Source: an uncultured Lachnospiraceae bacterium (lineage in GTDB: Bacteria > Bacillota > Clostridia > Lachnospirales > Lachnospiraceae). Taken from it: a stretch of 64,000 nt of DNA. Positions 16,540 to 25,475 of this stretch are shown here, one piece after another. Position 1 is the stretch's first letter. Each line of letters opens with the position of its first letter. The notes under the pieces are model-generated. The model ran no database searches. It had not been told where the DNA came from and saw only the letters and a program-made list of their open reading frames with translations. Location: NCBI GenBank assembly GCA_947174505.1, contig CAMWJF010000009.1:1-64000 (forward strand), given 5' to 3'. Position numbers and translations under genes: made by a program.

Positions 16540-16956
16540 ATGAAAACAAGACAGGTCATCCATATAGTGTTTGAAGGCACAGACCTGTTTCTGCGTGTTG
16601 CCGGTGCAGGCATAAAACCGCTGAAACAGCTTGCAAAACTTTTCATGGGAATCCTTGCAAAGGAAAAAATGGAAGGGAAAACTTCCATGAAAAATCTCTT
16701 AAAGCGTGGCAGTGATATGCATGTTTTCAAGTTCCCACAGGAGCAGCTTAAAAAAGTGGAAGCGATGGCAAAAAAATATGGAATCCTTTATTCTCTGCTC
16801 CCGGATTTTAATAAAGACGGTATGAGGGAAATGGTATTCCATGCGACTCCTTACACCATGGCGGCAGTATTCTTCACAGCACTTTTATATGTCATGGTGC
16901 AGAAAACAAACCGGAAGAATTACCGTTTCGGGAAGGAGCATGGTTCGGCAAGGTAG
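16540..16956 (+). CDS. PcfB-like (DUF3801) conjugative-element protein (138 aa)
   Basis: Similar in layout to PcfB/DUF3801 proteins of integrative conjugative elements: an N-terminal helix pair, the basic stretch KTSMKNLLKRGSDM, then a small alpha/beta domain (VFKFPQEQLKKVEAMAKKYGILYSLLPDF). It differs in ending with a hydrophobic helix (TMAAVFFTALLYVMV) and a basic tail. GAGGAGG at 16528-16534 precedes ATG 16540. With no relaxase or type IV secretion genes near, it is probably a leftover of a deleted element. Family assignment is moderate. Confidence 0.6.
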   Translation: MKTRQVIHIVFEGTDLFLRVAGAGIKPLKQLAKLFMGILAKEKMEGKTSMKNLLKRGSDMHVFKFPQEQLKKVEAMAKKYGILYSLLPDFNKDGMREMVFHATPYTMAAVFFTALLYVMVQKTNRKNYRFGKEHGSAR

Positions 16957-16968
16957 GCGGATGCGGCA

Positions 16969-17079
16969 ATGCTGACAAAGCAGTTGGGCGATAAGTATAA
17001 TAAGGTTATAGGGAAGCGCAATCCGGGCGGGGAACGTGGCAACGGTTATCATCAAAGACCAGAGCCGAATCGGGCGTGA
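16969..17079 (+). CDS. 36-codon ORF, probable mobile-element fragment
   Basis: Starts MLTKQLGDKYNKVIGKRNPGG and ends in a basic, Pro/Asn-containing tail. No clear RBS. The frame is protein-like and continues a few residues upstream of the ATG without a stop. Unrecognised; likely debris of the same conjugative element as the PcfB-like gene. Confidence 0.25.
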   Translation: MLTKQLGDKYNKVIGKRNPGGERGNGYHQRPEPNRA

Positions 17080-17098
17080 CGTGGTTGGAGTGGGGCTA

Positions 17099-17227
17099 TT
17101 AAACTCCGAGAATAGCGGTTTCGGGGTCACTATAATCCCACCCCAAGTAAGGACTTTCTAATGTCCATATGATTACAAAAACGATTACTGTGATTGCACA
17201 TAATGAAATAAGCAGCCAATGAATCAT
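17099..17227 (-). CDS. 42-codon putative small membrane peptide
   Basis: On the minus strand ATG 17227 encodes MIHWLLISLCAITVIVFV followed by a short polar tail (WDYSDPETAILGV): one transmembrane helix with a hydrophilic C terminus. Protein-like residues (QRNLQLAQQKTTRRK) precede the ATG in frame, so it could be the end of a longer, now broken gene. Too short to assign. The remainder, 17228-17370, shows nothing convincing. Confidence 0.28.
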   Translation of the reverse strand: MIHWLLISLCAITVIVFVIIWTLESPYLGWDYSDPETAILGV

Positions 17228-17370
17228 TTTTCTTCTCGTGGTTTTCTGTTGTGCCAGCTGCAAGTTTCGTTGAGCATAAGGGATAATCGCCTTCTATCCT
17301 TCCGCCGTCACGATTATTGTAGACGGAACTGTCCGTTGCCACAAGCAACGCATTTTAACATTTATAGAAC

Positions 17371-17399
17371 TTGACAAGTATGAACCAGAATGATATAGT
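17371..17399 (+). promoter_or_regulatory. Sigma-A promoter for the TrmB-like regulator
   Basis: TTGACA (17371-17376), a 17-bp spacer, and TATAGT (17394-17399). This is the best consensus promoter in the window and lies 108 bases before the regulator start. Confidence 0.75.
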
Positions 17400-17400
17400 C

Positions 17401-17411
17401 ACTATTATAGT
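17401..17411. promoter_or_regulatory. Palindromic operator candidate at the transcription start
   Basis: ACTATTATAGT is a perfect inverted repeat around a central T, one base after the -10 box, where a bound repressor would block initiation. Autoregulation by the downstream TrmB-like protein is a reasonable guess. Confidence 0.45.
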
Positions 17412-17506
17412 AGTAACTAAAAGCGGCTTTGATCTGGCGGTGTGGAGAAGCGACAGATGGTTTATGATTTGGCGGACGCAGTATAAAGGAAATGGAGGAA
17501 GTACAT

Positions 17507-18304
17507 ATGGCTGTAGATACTACGCCTGATAAGTTACAAAAGTTTGGTTTAAATCTCTATGAGGCAAAGGCGTATTCCGGTTTGTTAAAAACCGGGACGG
17601 CAAATGCCTACAAGATCAGCAAGGAATCCGGCATACCAAGGGCAAGGATTTATGATGTTTTAGAATCCATTACGAAACTTGGTTTAGCCATGGTAGAAGA
17701 AACAAGCGACAATGTAAAAATGTATACGCCTGTACCAAGTAAAGTGTTTCTGGAGAGGATAAAAAAGGAATGGGAAAGCGACTATGAGGAAATAAAAAAC
17801 GACCTTCAGGATTTAGAGGCAGAAGAAAAAAGGCAGGAGATTTATGTTTTTACGGTCAAAGGGAAAGAGAACATAACTGCTTATTGCAGGCAATTAATAA
17901 AAGAAGCAAGTCAGTATGTTATGGTTTCCGTGTGGAGCCAGATGTATGAATTGCTTTTGCCGGAACTGGAGCAATGTAAAAGCCGGGGATGTAATGTGCT
18001 GGGAATCGGTCATAACATGGATAATCCGATGGAAGGAATTGAGAAACATTTTGGCGGTAAAATGCATAATATGCCGGAAAATATGCATTGGTTTGTTCTC
18101 TCGGCAGATGGGAAAAAGCTGCTATACGGATATTCTGCTGAAATAGAAAAGGATGCTTTTTATACAGAAGATACGAGTCATATTTATCTGATGGAAGATT
18201 ACATTTTGCATGATATGGTGGTGAACCATTTTATAGAAGATGAAGAGGATAAGAGTAAAATGGTTCGGATCATGCAGGAAATTGTCAGGAAGGTAAATAG
18301 GTAG
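17507..18304 (+). CDS. TrmB-like winged-helix transcriptional regulator (265 aa)
   Basis: N-terminal winged helix-turn-helix (about 10-80: LNLYEAKAYSGLL, YKISKESGIPRARIYDVLESITKLGL), a coiled coil with EEIKNDLQDLEAEEKRQE, then a C-terminal sensor domain (about 110-260, ending MVVNHFIEDEED), as in TrmB family regulators. ATG 17507 is chosen because GGAGG at 17494-17498 overlaps the alternative ATG 17492. The ketol-acid reductoisomerase gene follows 48 bases later and is probably its target. TrmB proteins often bind sugars, but this ligand is unknown. Confidence 0.82.
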   Translation: MAVDTTPDKLQKFGLNLYEAKAYSGLLKTGTANAYKISKESGIPRARIYDVLESITKLGLAMVEETSDNVKMYTPVPSKVFLERIKKEWESDYEEIKNDLQDLEAEEKRQEIYVFTVKGKENITAYCRQLIKEASQYVMVSVWSQMYELLLPELEQCKSRGCNVLGIGHNMDNPMEGIEKHFGGKMHNMPENMHWFVLSADGKKLLYGYSAEIEKDAFYTEDTSHIYLMEDYILHDMVVNHFIEDEEDKSKMVRIMQEIVRKVNR

Positions 18305-19354
<1,050 letters not shown>

Positions 19355-19388
19355 AATAATGGATAAAATTAGTAGAACAGAATGTGAT

Positions 19389-19430
19389 AATGTGGCAGTT
19401 CGCAACAGTAAGCGGATTGCCACATTTTTA
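19389..19430 (+). terminator. Rho-independent terminator after ilvC
   Basis: AATGTGGCA (19389-19397) pairs with TGCCACATT (19418-19426) and is followed by TTTTAT. It lies 35 bases after the ilvC stop. Confidence 0.78.
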
Positions 19431-19563
19431 TAGAAAAACACGCGTTTATGTGATAATATGTAGGAACATGGATAAAACACAACGCAGGACAATTTTGTAC
19501 ACCAGTAGGTAGTCCGGGCGATTTTACGATCTGATGAAGAGGCAAATGAAAAAGGGGAAACAG

Positions 19564-22305
19564 ATGAACACAAGAAACATGATGATCCTCATTAAGGGCG
19601 AAATAAAAACGTCTGATATCGAGTCTTGTCAATATAATAGGGAGACTCATAAGTGGGATGTGAAATATGAACAAGGAAAAACCTACTCTTATTCGTACTT
19701 GAATGTTGAAAAGCTGACTGATCCCGAAGTTTTAAACCCTAATATGTATCGGATCAGCAGAGACGGACGGGAGTATTTTGATATTAAGGACATCCGTGAA
19801 TTTAAAAGTAAGTATCAGGACGAGTTATACTGGCATATTTGTTTTGGGGATGGCAGTGTGACGGATTGCCGCAAAAGCGACTTAAAGATTGCAGAATCCT
19901 GTCTCAATCGGAAGAAGTCTGCAGATGTGTTTGAATACATAAAGCAGATTGCGGGGTTAAGCGATATCAGAAATGAGGAAACAGGCGAAAAACTATTGTC
20001 TAAAAGGTTTGAAAAGATATCCTTTGTGAGCAATGACGTAGCACTGGCCAAGTACTTAAACCCATCGTCACTGCGGAGAGAAAAGAATGTGTGTGAATAT
20101 ATACCGATTTTCCCCTTTGGCTGTAATAATAGTCAGTATATGGCAGTTAAAAGGGCCATGGAGAATCAGTTCAGTGTCATCCAGGGGCCGCCGGGAACTG
20201 GCAAGACACAAACGATATTGAATATCATTGCCAATATCCTGATGCGCGGAAAAACGGTTCAGATCGTATCAAATAACAACTCGGCTACGGAAAATGTGTA
20301 TGAGAAATTATCTTCTCCGAAATACAATTTAGGTTTTATTGTGGCGGCATTGGGAAGCGCTAAAAACAAGAAGCTATTTGTTGAAAATCAGGACGGGAAT
20401 TATCCTGATTTTTCATCTTGGAAAACAGAAGAAGATTCGGAAGCTATGCGGCAAAAAATATCAGAACAGTCTGTTCAATTAAAGACTGTATTTGATAAGC
20501 AGGAAAGACTGGCGTGTTTAAGACAGGAAATTGCACAGTTACTTACCGAGCTGGAATATTTTAATCGGTATGTTGGTGAGTCGGATGTCGATACAGAAGG
20601 TATATCGACGAAGACTGAACTATCCTCAGAACATTGGATGGCATTGTGGCAGAAGTGCCAGATGATTTCTGAAAAGAGGACAGTTAGATTTTTGCTTCCG
20701 ATATTTAAGATAAGGACTCATTTTAAATATGGAATGGCGGACCGAAATTTTAACAAGCAGGATATAGCAAATATTATTACGTCTTTTCAGGCTATGTATT
20801 ACCGTACTAAACAGGCGGAGCTATCTGCGGAGATTGCTGATATTGAAGGATATTTGCGTGGGGTTAATGAGAATCTGCTGGATAATTTGTGTGAGCAGTC
20901 TATGATTGCATTAAAAGATAAGCTGGCAAGGAAGTATGGGGCTGAGGGCAGCCGGAAAATATTCAGCGAAGATGATTTGTGGAAAGAACCATATAACGTG
21001 CTGGCGGAATATCCGGTGATATTAAGCACAACATTTTCATCAAGAAACAGCTTAAATACAGAGATTGTGTACGATTATCTCATCATGGATGAGGCGTCGC
21101 AGGTAGACATAGCGACGGGCGCGCTGGCGCTTTCCTGTGCAAAAAATGTTGTGATTGTGGGAGATACGAAACAGCTTCCCAATGTTGTTACGGAGGATGT
21201 CAAAGGCAAAGCCAAGGCCATATTTGACAGTTCCCGCGTAAATGAAGGATATCAGTATACAAAGAGCTTTCTGCAGTCTGTTTTGGACGTTATGCCAAAT
21301 GTAACGCAGACGCTGCTGCGGGAACATTACAGATGCCATCCTAAAATAATTAATTTCTGCAACCAGAAATTTTATCGTGGTGAGCTGGTTATTATGACAA
21401 AGGATAAAGGTGAGGATGATGTTTTGGCGGTGGTTAAAACAGTGGCGGGGAATCATGTGCGCAACCATTACAGCCAGCGTCAGATAGATGTCATCAAACA
21501 GGAGATCATACCAAAATACGCCTTAGATCCGAAGGAAACCGGAATTATAGCGCCGTATAAAAATCAGGTGGAAGCTCTGGGCAGAGAGATCAGCAATATG
21601 GACGCCGCTACAGTGCATAAGTTTCAGGGCAAGGAGAAAGAGAATATCATTATATCTACAGTGGATGATGAGATATCTGATTTTGCGGATGATCCGTACT
21701 TGATTAACGTTGCGGTATCAAGGGCAAAGAAGAGACTGGTGCTCGTTGTTACCGGGAACGAACAGACCAGGGAGCACAACATAACAGATTTGATTGACTA
21801 CATACAATATCATAATTTTGAGGTTGCCGACAGTAAGATTTATTCCATTTTTGATTACCTCTACAAGCAGTATACGGAGGAAAGAAGAGCATATTTGCGG
21901 AAACATAAAAGGATATCAGTGTATGACTCGGAAAATCTGATGTATTCAATGATTGAAGAGATCATTGCGGATAACAAATATGCCAGTTTGGACATTATCT
22001 GTCATTTTCCGCTCAATATGCTGATTAAAAATCCGGCATTATTAAATGAACAGGAATGCCGGTATGCAATGAACCCGGCTACACATGTGGACTTTTTGAT
22101 CTATAACAGAATCGGTAAAAAACCTGTGCTGGCGATTGAAGTTGACGGATTCAAAAACCACAAAAAGGGAACGGTGCAGGCTTCAAGAGACCGGTTGAAG
22201 GATCACATACTGGAGCTGTATCAAATTCCGCTGCTGCGGTTTAAGACAAATGGCAGCGGAGAGAAGGAAAAAATTGTAGAGGCGTTCGAAAAACTGGTTG
22301 AATAG
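19564..22305 (+). CDS. Superfamily 1 helicase with C-terminal DUF2726-type nuclease domain (913 aa)
   Basis: Upf1/DNA2-like SF1 helicase: an N-terminal accessory region (1-190), Walker A GPPGTGKT at 208-215, a helical insertion (about 280-470), Walker B DEAS at 509-512, GDTKQLP, LLREHYRCHP, VHKFQGKE and VAVSRAKKRL motifs, then a C-terminal domain with the nuclease-like motif VDFLIYNRIGKKPVLAIEVDG (acid pair near 859-861). Probable DNA or RNA helicase-nuclease in repair or phage defence. AAGGGGAAACAG precedes ATG 19564; ATG 19534 and 19546 are alternatives. Monocistronic and close to mobile debris. Confidence 0.85.
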   Translation: MNTRNMMILIKGEIKTSDIESCQYNRETHKWDVKYEQGKTYSYSYLNVEKLTDPEVLNPNMYRISRDGREYFDIKDIREFKSKYQDELYWHICFGDGSVTDCRKSDLKIAESCLNRKKSADVFEYIKQIAGLSDIRNEETGEKLLSKRFEKISFVSNDVALAKYLNPSSLRREKNVCEYIPIFPFGCNNSQYMAVKRAMENQFSVIQGPPGTGKTQTILNIIANILMRGKTVQIVSNNNSATENVYEKLSSPKYNLGFIVAALGSAKNKKLFVENQDGNYPDFSSWKTEEDSEAMRQKISEQSVQLKTVFDKQERLACLRQEIAQLLTELEYFNRYVGESDVDTEGISTKTELSSEHWMALWQKCQMISEKRTVRFLLPIFKIRTHFKYGMADRNFNKQDIANIITSFQAMYYRTKQAELSAEIADIEGYLRGVNENLLDNLCEQSMIALKDKLARKYGAEGSRKIFSEDDLWKEPYNVLAEYPVILSTTFSSRNSLNTEIVYDYLIMDEASQVDIATGALALSCAKNVVIVGDTKQLPNVVTEDVKGKAKAIFDSSRVNEGYQYTKSFLQSVLDVMPNVTQTLLREHYRCHPKIINFCNQKFYRGELVIMTKDKGEDDVLAVVKTVAGNHVRNHYSQRQIDVIKQEIIPKYALDPKETGIIAPYKNQVEALGREISNMDAATVHKFQGKEKENIIISTVDDEISDFADDPYLINVAVSRAKKRLVLVVTGNEQTREHNITDLIDYIQYHNFEVADSKIYSIFDYLYKQYTEERRAYLRKHKRISVYDSENLMYSMIEEIIADNKYASLDIICHFPLNMLIKNPALLNEQECRYAMNPATHVDFLIYNRIGKKPVLAIEVDGFKNHKKGTVQASRDRLKDHILELYQIPLLRFKTNGSGEKEKIVEAFEKLVE

Positions 22306-22314
22306 AGGGAAAGG

Positions 22315-22331
22315 AAACGGATTATCCGTTT
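22315..22331. terminator. Short palindrome between convergent genes
   Basis: AAACGG (22315-22320) and CCGTTT (22326-22331) flank ATTAT, within the 16-bp gap and the DegV stop. A weak bidirectional terminator is possible. Confidence 0.3.
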
Positions 22332-23239
22332 GTATTAGCGTGAATCCCTTTCTCAATGATCCCGAATCCCAGCGGGTAAGGCCCGGTGTGTACGCCGATG
22401 GTGGCTCCGATCTGGTAAACGGGTATTTCATCTATGACATATCCTTTTTCGTGCAGGGTGGAAATCGCCTTTTCCCGGAAGGCGATTCCTTCCTCACGGT
22501 CATAACCGTATCCGACAGCAAGGCTGTAGCAGTCGATTCCCAAAGGGCTGTCCTGTAAGTATTCCAGAAGGAGAGACATTACTTTTTTCAGGGTGCGCTT
22601 CCGCCCGCGGTCGAGCCCGGAGGGGAATATTTCGCCCTGCTTCAGCGTAATGACGGGGCGGATGTCCAGCGCGCCTCCTGCAAGGGCCGCCACTTTGCCG
22701 ATTCGGCCGCCATGTCTCAGATATTCCATATTTCCTACGGTAAAGAAAATCCTGCCGGTGCTTTTTATGGCTTCCAGCCGCGCAACGGCATCGTGATAGC
22801 TGACGCCGTGGTCCCGCAGGCTGGCCGCCTCCAGAACATACTGACCCTGTAAAACCGTATTGACAGTAGCGTCAATGACGGTGATCTTGGCCTGCGGATA
22901 TTTTTCAAGAATAAGCGCTTTCGCGTTGAGTGCGGACTGCATGGAGCCGCTGAATTTCGTGGTGATACAGATACATATGACAGGAGTGTCATTTTCTGCG
23001 AAGGGACGGAAAGCTTCCTCGTAGTCTTGAATGGATGGCATGGAGGATTTGGGATATACGCCTTTTTTCTCCACCATCATCTGATAGAAGTCCCGGATGG
23101 CAATGTCCACGTTTTCCTTAAAGTACTGCTCCTCGTCAAAGGATACATAAAAGGGAACGACGGTAATATTTCTTTCCTGTACCAGCGCAGATGGCAGATC
23201 ACAGGAGCCATCGCTGATAATATGAAACGCTTCTCGCAT
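22322..23239 (-). CDS. DegV family fatty-acid-binding protein (305 aa)
   Basis: DegV/FakB-like two-domain protein that binds a fatty acid and presents it to a fatty acid kinase. Motifs: IISDGSCDLP at the N terminus, ITTKFSGSMQSALNAK near residue 92, VGNMEYLRHGGRIGKVAAL near 168 and a C-terminal IGATIGVHTGPYPLGFG. Length is typical. Convergent with the helicase gene. The partner kinase FakA is not in this window. Confidence 0.92.
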   Translation of the reverse strand: MREAFHIISDGSCDLPSALVQERNITVVPFYVSFDEEQYFKENVDIAIRDFYQMMVEKKGVYPKSSMPSIQDYEEAFRPFAENDTPVICICITTKFSGSMQSALNAKALILEKYPQAKITVIDATVNTVLQGQYVLEAASLRDHGVSYHDAVARLEAIKSTGRIFFTVGNMEYLRHGGRIGKVAALAGGALDIRPVITLKQGEIFPSGLDRGRKRTLKKVMSLLLEYLQDSPLGIDCYSLAVGYGYDREEGIAFREKAISTLHEKGYVIDEIPVYQIGATIGVHTGPYPLGFGIIEKGIHANTNG

Positions 23240-23379
23240 AACGAATATCTTCCTTGCATAATTGATTTGCGCGCACAGCCGGATGACGGTGCGACGTCTG
23301 ATTACTGTTATAATAGAATACTACGTTTGGAGGGCAAATGCAATCCGTATGACGGGCCCGGCGACGATGTCCGGTTTTG

Positions 23380-23408
23380 TTGTATGTGGAGCGTAGAAAT
23401 GGTATAAT
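23380..23408 (+). promoter_or_regulatory. Promoter for the TfoX-C-like gene
   Basis: TTGTAT (23380-23385), 17-bp spacer, TATAAT (23403-23408), about 29 bases before the ATG at 23437. Confidence 0.6.
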
Positions 23409-23436
23409 GAAATCCTTAAATGGAGGAGTGCATACA

Positions 23437-23745
23437 ATGAATGTTGAGGTTGCAGCACAGGAAAGAGGTAACCATTTAAACGAAGGAGAGAAGAGTATGG
23501 CGGCAGTGACTACTTTGGGACTGGGTAAGACAATGGAAAAGAAACTCCATGCGGTCGGTATTCATTCGGCCGAAGAACTGGTGAAAATAGGCAGTAAACA
23601 GGCGGTTTTTCGGTTGAAAGACCAATATCCGAATACTTGTGTTGTCATCTTATACCATTTGGAGGCCGCTATACGCGGCTGTGAGATCAAGCAGCTTGAA
23701 GATGCCTGTAAAGCGGATCTGAAAGCGTATTTTAAGCAGCTATAA
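23437..23745 (+). CDS. TfoX C-terminal-domain-like protein (102 aa)
   Basis: The domain GLGKTMEKKLHAVGIHSAEELVKIGSKQAVFRLK and the downstream ILYHLEAAIRG match the TfoX/Sxy C-terminal helical domain, which occurs alone in many Firmicutes and contains a helix-hairpin-helix-like segment. Two starts are possible: ATG 23437 after GGAGGAG, or ATG 23497 after GAAGGAGAG (82 aa, closer to the usual family length). Role in competence is not implied in Firmicutes; function unknown. The AraC regulator follows after 15 bases. Confidence 0.75.
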   Translation: MNVEVAAQERGNHLNEGEKSMAAVTTLGLGKTMEKKLHAVGIHSAEELVKIGSKQAVFRLKDQYPNTCVVILYHLEAAIRGCEIKQLEDACKADLKAYFKQL

Positions 23746-23760
23746 TTGCTGTTATAGCGT

Positions 23761-24372
23761 ATGAAATATAATATTATCTACAGCCAAATAAACAACACAG
23801 AATGCATTTACTACAAAGACTCCACGCAGTCCTACCCCATACATACCCACGCCAGTCACCTCACATACGGCCTTGTTTTGGACGGCGCAGTCTGCATTGT
23901 CTGTGATGGCGGGAGAAAAATATACCGTGCAGGGGCGCATTTCTGTATTTTGCCGGATACGCCCCACGCAATAGAGACGGTAGATGACGTGGCTTATTCC
24001 ATGATGTGCGTCTGCGTATTCGTCGATAAAATGTCAAATCAGGCGGGAATCGGAGCGGAGTGCATAATGGAGTTAAAGAAACGGATTCTGGACACGCCGG
24101 AGGATGTGTTTTTAATCGAAGACATGGCCCGGAGCATCGGCATGAGTCCCTATCACATGATCCGGCAGTTTAAAGCGGTCTGTGGTCTGACGCCGCATCA
24201 GTTCCAGATACAGTGCAGGATAAGAAGGGGGCAGAAGCTTCTGGAAGAGGGAAAAAGCGTGACCGAAGCGGCTTATGCCACAGGATTTTGCGACCAGAGC
24301 CACTTCGACCGCTGCTTTCACAGAATTGTCAGGCTGACGCCGAGTGCATATAAAGCACACACGTTAGCATAG
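23761..24372 (+). CDS. AraC-family transcriptional regulator with cupin sensor (203 aa)
   Basis: A short N-terminal cupin-like ligand pocket (about 1-90: PIHTHASHLTYGLVLDG, FCILPDTPHAIE) and C-terminal double helix-turn-helix (about 105-200: IEDMARSIGMSPYHMIRQFKAVCGLTPHQFQIQCRI and VTEAAYATGFCDQSHFDRCFHRIVRLTPSAY). It is compact for the family. Its stop overlaps the end of the convergent cupin gene by 9 bases, suggesting that the pair works on the same compound. Confidence 0.9.
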   Translation: MKYNIIYSQINNTECIYYKDSTQSYPIHTHASHLTYGLVLDGAVCIVCDGGRKIYRAGAHFCILPDTPHAIETVDDVAYSMMCVCVFVDKMSNQAGIGAECIMELKKRILDTPEDVFLIEDMARSIGMSPYHMIRQFKAVCGLTPHQFQIQCRIRRGQKLLEEGKSVTEAAYATGFCDQSHFDRCFHRIVRLTPSAYKAHTLA

Positions 24373-24753
24373 AGCCGGCATAAATTTGGCGAATAAGAAA
24401 AGGCCGTCGGCACCCGCATTTACCTCATGGGGAATCCCCGCGGGCATCAGGGAAATGACGCCGGGTTCATAGGGAATGGCGGCGCCGTCATTGATACAGA
24501 CGCCGGAACCGGCGATTACTTCATGTGTTTCCAACTGTGTTTCGTGGATGTGGTTCCGAATACTTTTGCCCGGCGCAATGCGGACAAGATGATAGCTGAA
24601 CTGCCCGGCGGTATCTTTTGCAGAAACGATGTGTTTGAGCGCTACGCCGTCAAAGGCTGGGTGCTCTGTCCAGGGAATGTCTGCAAATTCTGCTGTCGCT
24701 TCCGGCAGTCTGAGAGAACCGCTGTCAAATGTTTCAAATAAATCGTTACCCAT
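24364..24753 (-). CDS. Single-domain cupin protein (129 aa)
   Basis: Small beta-barrel protein with metal-binding cupin motif NHIHETQLETHEVIAGSG and second motif MPAGIPHEV. AAAGGAGG sits 7 bases before ATG 24753; the frame extends 11 residues further upstream but without a better site. Convergent with, and overlapping, the AraC regulator gene. Could be a metal-dependent isomerase, dioxygenase or binding protein. Confidence 0.85.
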   Translation of the reverse strand: MGNDLFETFDSGSLRLPEATAEFADIPWTEHPAFDGVALKHIVSAKDTAGQFSYHLVRIAPGKSIRNHIHETQLETHEVIAGSGVCINDGAAIPYEPGVISLMPAGIPHEVNAGADGLFLFAKFMPALC

Positions 24754-24914
24754 AAATATAGCCTCCTTTGTTTTTAGTAAGTGCATTATATGATGGGCCT
24801 GGGCCGGGGAATTGGATAAAATTGCGGTTTTTGAGGGGAAAGCTGAATTGGGGCGACGATTTTTTTGTGATAAAATAGTTAGAAATCAAAGAGAAAAGAA
24901 ATCGGGGAAGGGAA

Positions 24915-25355
24915 ATGATACGACGCGCAACGGCTGACGACGCTTCAAGGATTGCGGAAATTTTAGTGTTTACAAAGCGTATGAATTACAGAAAAATATT
25001 CCGAAATGATAAAGTGTCTTTCGGGGAAATACAGGTCTATCCCATTGCAAAAGAATATATAGATCATGCGGAAAAACTGGAGGACGTCTGGGTTTATGAC
25101 GATGAGTTTGTCAAGGGCGTGCTGCATATTGCCGGGGACAGGATCGAGGAGCTGTATGTAGACCACTTCTTTGAAAATTGTGGAATCGGCGGCGAGCTGA
25201 TGAAGTTTGCCATAGAGAAGAACTGCAGATATCTTTGGGTGCTCGAGAAAAACATGGATGCCAGACGGTTTTATGGGAGGTACGGATTTGCAGTTACAGG
25301 GAAAAAACAGCTCGAGGAGGGAACGGCAGAGTATATTGTTGAGATGAAACTCTGA
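24915..25355 (+). CDS. GNAT family N-acetyltransferase (146 aa)
   Basis: Acetyl-CoA-dependent acetyltransferase fold: N-terminal IRRATADDASRIAEIL, central IEELYVDHFFENCGIGGELMKFAIE holding the acetyl-CoA loop (degenerate Q/RxxGxG as ENCGIGGE), and C-terminal LEKNMDARRFYGRYGF. Stands alone between the cupin gene and a chemoreceptor. Acceptor substrate unknown. Confidence 0.88.
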   Translation: MIRRATADDASRIAEILVFTKRMNYRKIFRNDKVSFGEIQVYPIAKEYIDHAEKLEDVWVYDDEFVKGVLHIAGDRIEELYVDHFFENCGIGGELMKFAIEKNCRYLWVLEKNMDARRFYGRYGFAVTGKKQLEEGTAEYIVEMKL

Positions 25356-25475
25356 AGAGAAAATTATGGGAAAAGAATTTCATGGAAGGGTCTTTTCAAA
25401 TATTTACCCTATGATATAATAGAGCCAATGAGGATTCTGGATAGCAGATATTACTTTAGAATGGAGAGGTTAAAG

